Below, one piece after another: positions 63,806-64,000 of a stretch of 64,000 nt of DNA. Each line of letters opens with the position of its first letter. The stretch's first letter is position 1. The position numbers and the translations under genes were made by a program. A model generated the notes under the pieces. That model was not told the DNA's origin. It saw only the letters and a list, made by a program, of their open reading frames with translations, and made no database searches. Origin of the DNA: Argyresthia goedartella (lineage: Eukaryota > Arthropoda > Insecta > Lepidoptera > Argyresthiidae); contig OX463836.1 in the NCBI GenBank assembly GCA_949825045.1, forward strand, positions 14,298,329 through 14,362,328, given 5' to 3'.

Positions 63806-64000
63806 GTCACATAAACTACTATTGAATGAGCGATTAACTAATATGTAGCTATCCATAATTAAATTTGGATATACAGCCCTACCAAAACCCTGTTTAAAAT
63901 TCCCCCCGTCCGACCACTACCCACAAATTATCGCGGCCATAAATTAATAAATAACTTTAAACGAAGCCTAATAAAATTAAGTGCTGTGGCCGGCAGCCCT

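Overview
The window looks like a repeat-dense, AT-rich piece of an insect genome, most likely a moth or butterfly. Two things point there: a split cell-adhesion gene that I recognise as Fasciclin 3 (Fas3), and a mobile-element mix typical of Lepidoptera (tRNA-derived SINEs, mariner-like elements, a LINE with a PHD-finger ORF1, a BEL/Pao LTR element, TA-targeting foldback MITEs). The order is inferred from these features, not proven.

The only host gene I can support is Fas3, on the minus strand from 25910 down to 2392. Eleven coding exons join with compatible phases into one open frame: 25814-25910, 19829-19910, 18323-18446, 17097-17219, 14824-15015, 13776-13966, 12705-12846, 10930-11043, 5122-5158, 3448-3586 and 2392-2538. 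They give 1388 nt, which with one base from a missing upstream exon makes 462 codons plus stop. The product has three Ig-like domains, one transmembrane helix and a cytoplasmic tail. An alternative last exon (8648-8817) gives a different tail ending in a class-I PDZ-type motif, whereas the long tail carries ITIM/ITSM-like tyrosine motifs. The signal-peptide exon was not found; it lies upstream, either inside 26-64 kb or beyond the window.

Three consecutive Fas3 exons have local copies. The exon at 17097 has a broken partial tandem copy 124 bp away. The exon at 14824 has a decayed copy about 290 bp away. The end of the exon at 13776, including its 5' splice site, is amplified into a 96-bp tandem array with eight identical donor sites. 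This is the most unusual structure in the window.

The introns hold a dead DD37D mariner (15391-16694), a nearly complete LINE (about 20930-25560) and many SINE, MITE and LINE fragments. From 26 to 50 kb there is a second mariner (28332-29651), nested MITE/LINE structures and a 96-bp minisatellite (35415-36560), and no host exon that I can support. From 49.97 to 58.26 kb a 48-bp minisatellite is split by a full-length BEL/Pao retrotransposon (50707-57571) with 5-bp target duplications. From 58 to 64 kb only dispersed repeats are recognised. Other tandem arrays lie at 1-1275 (55 bp), 1868-2222, 5526-5655 (42 bp) and 6966-7405 (42-44 bp).
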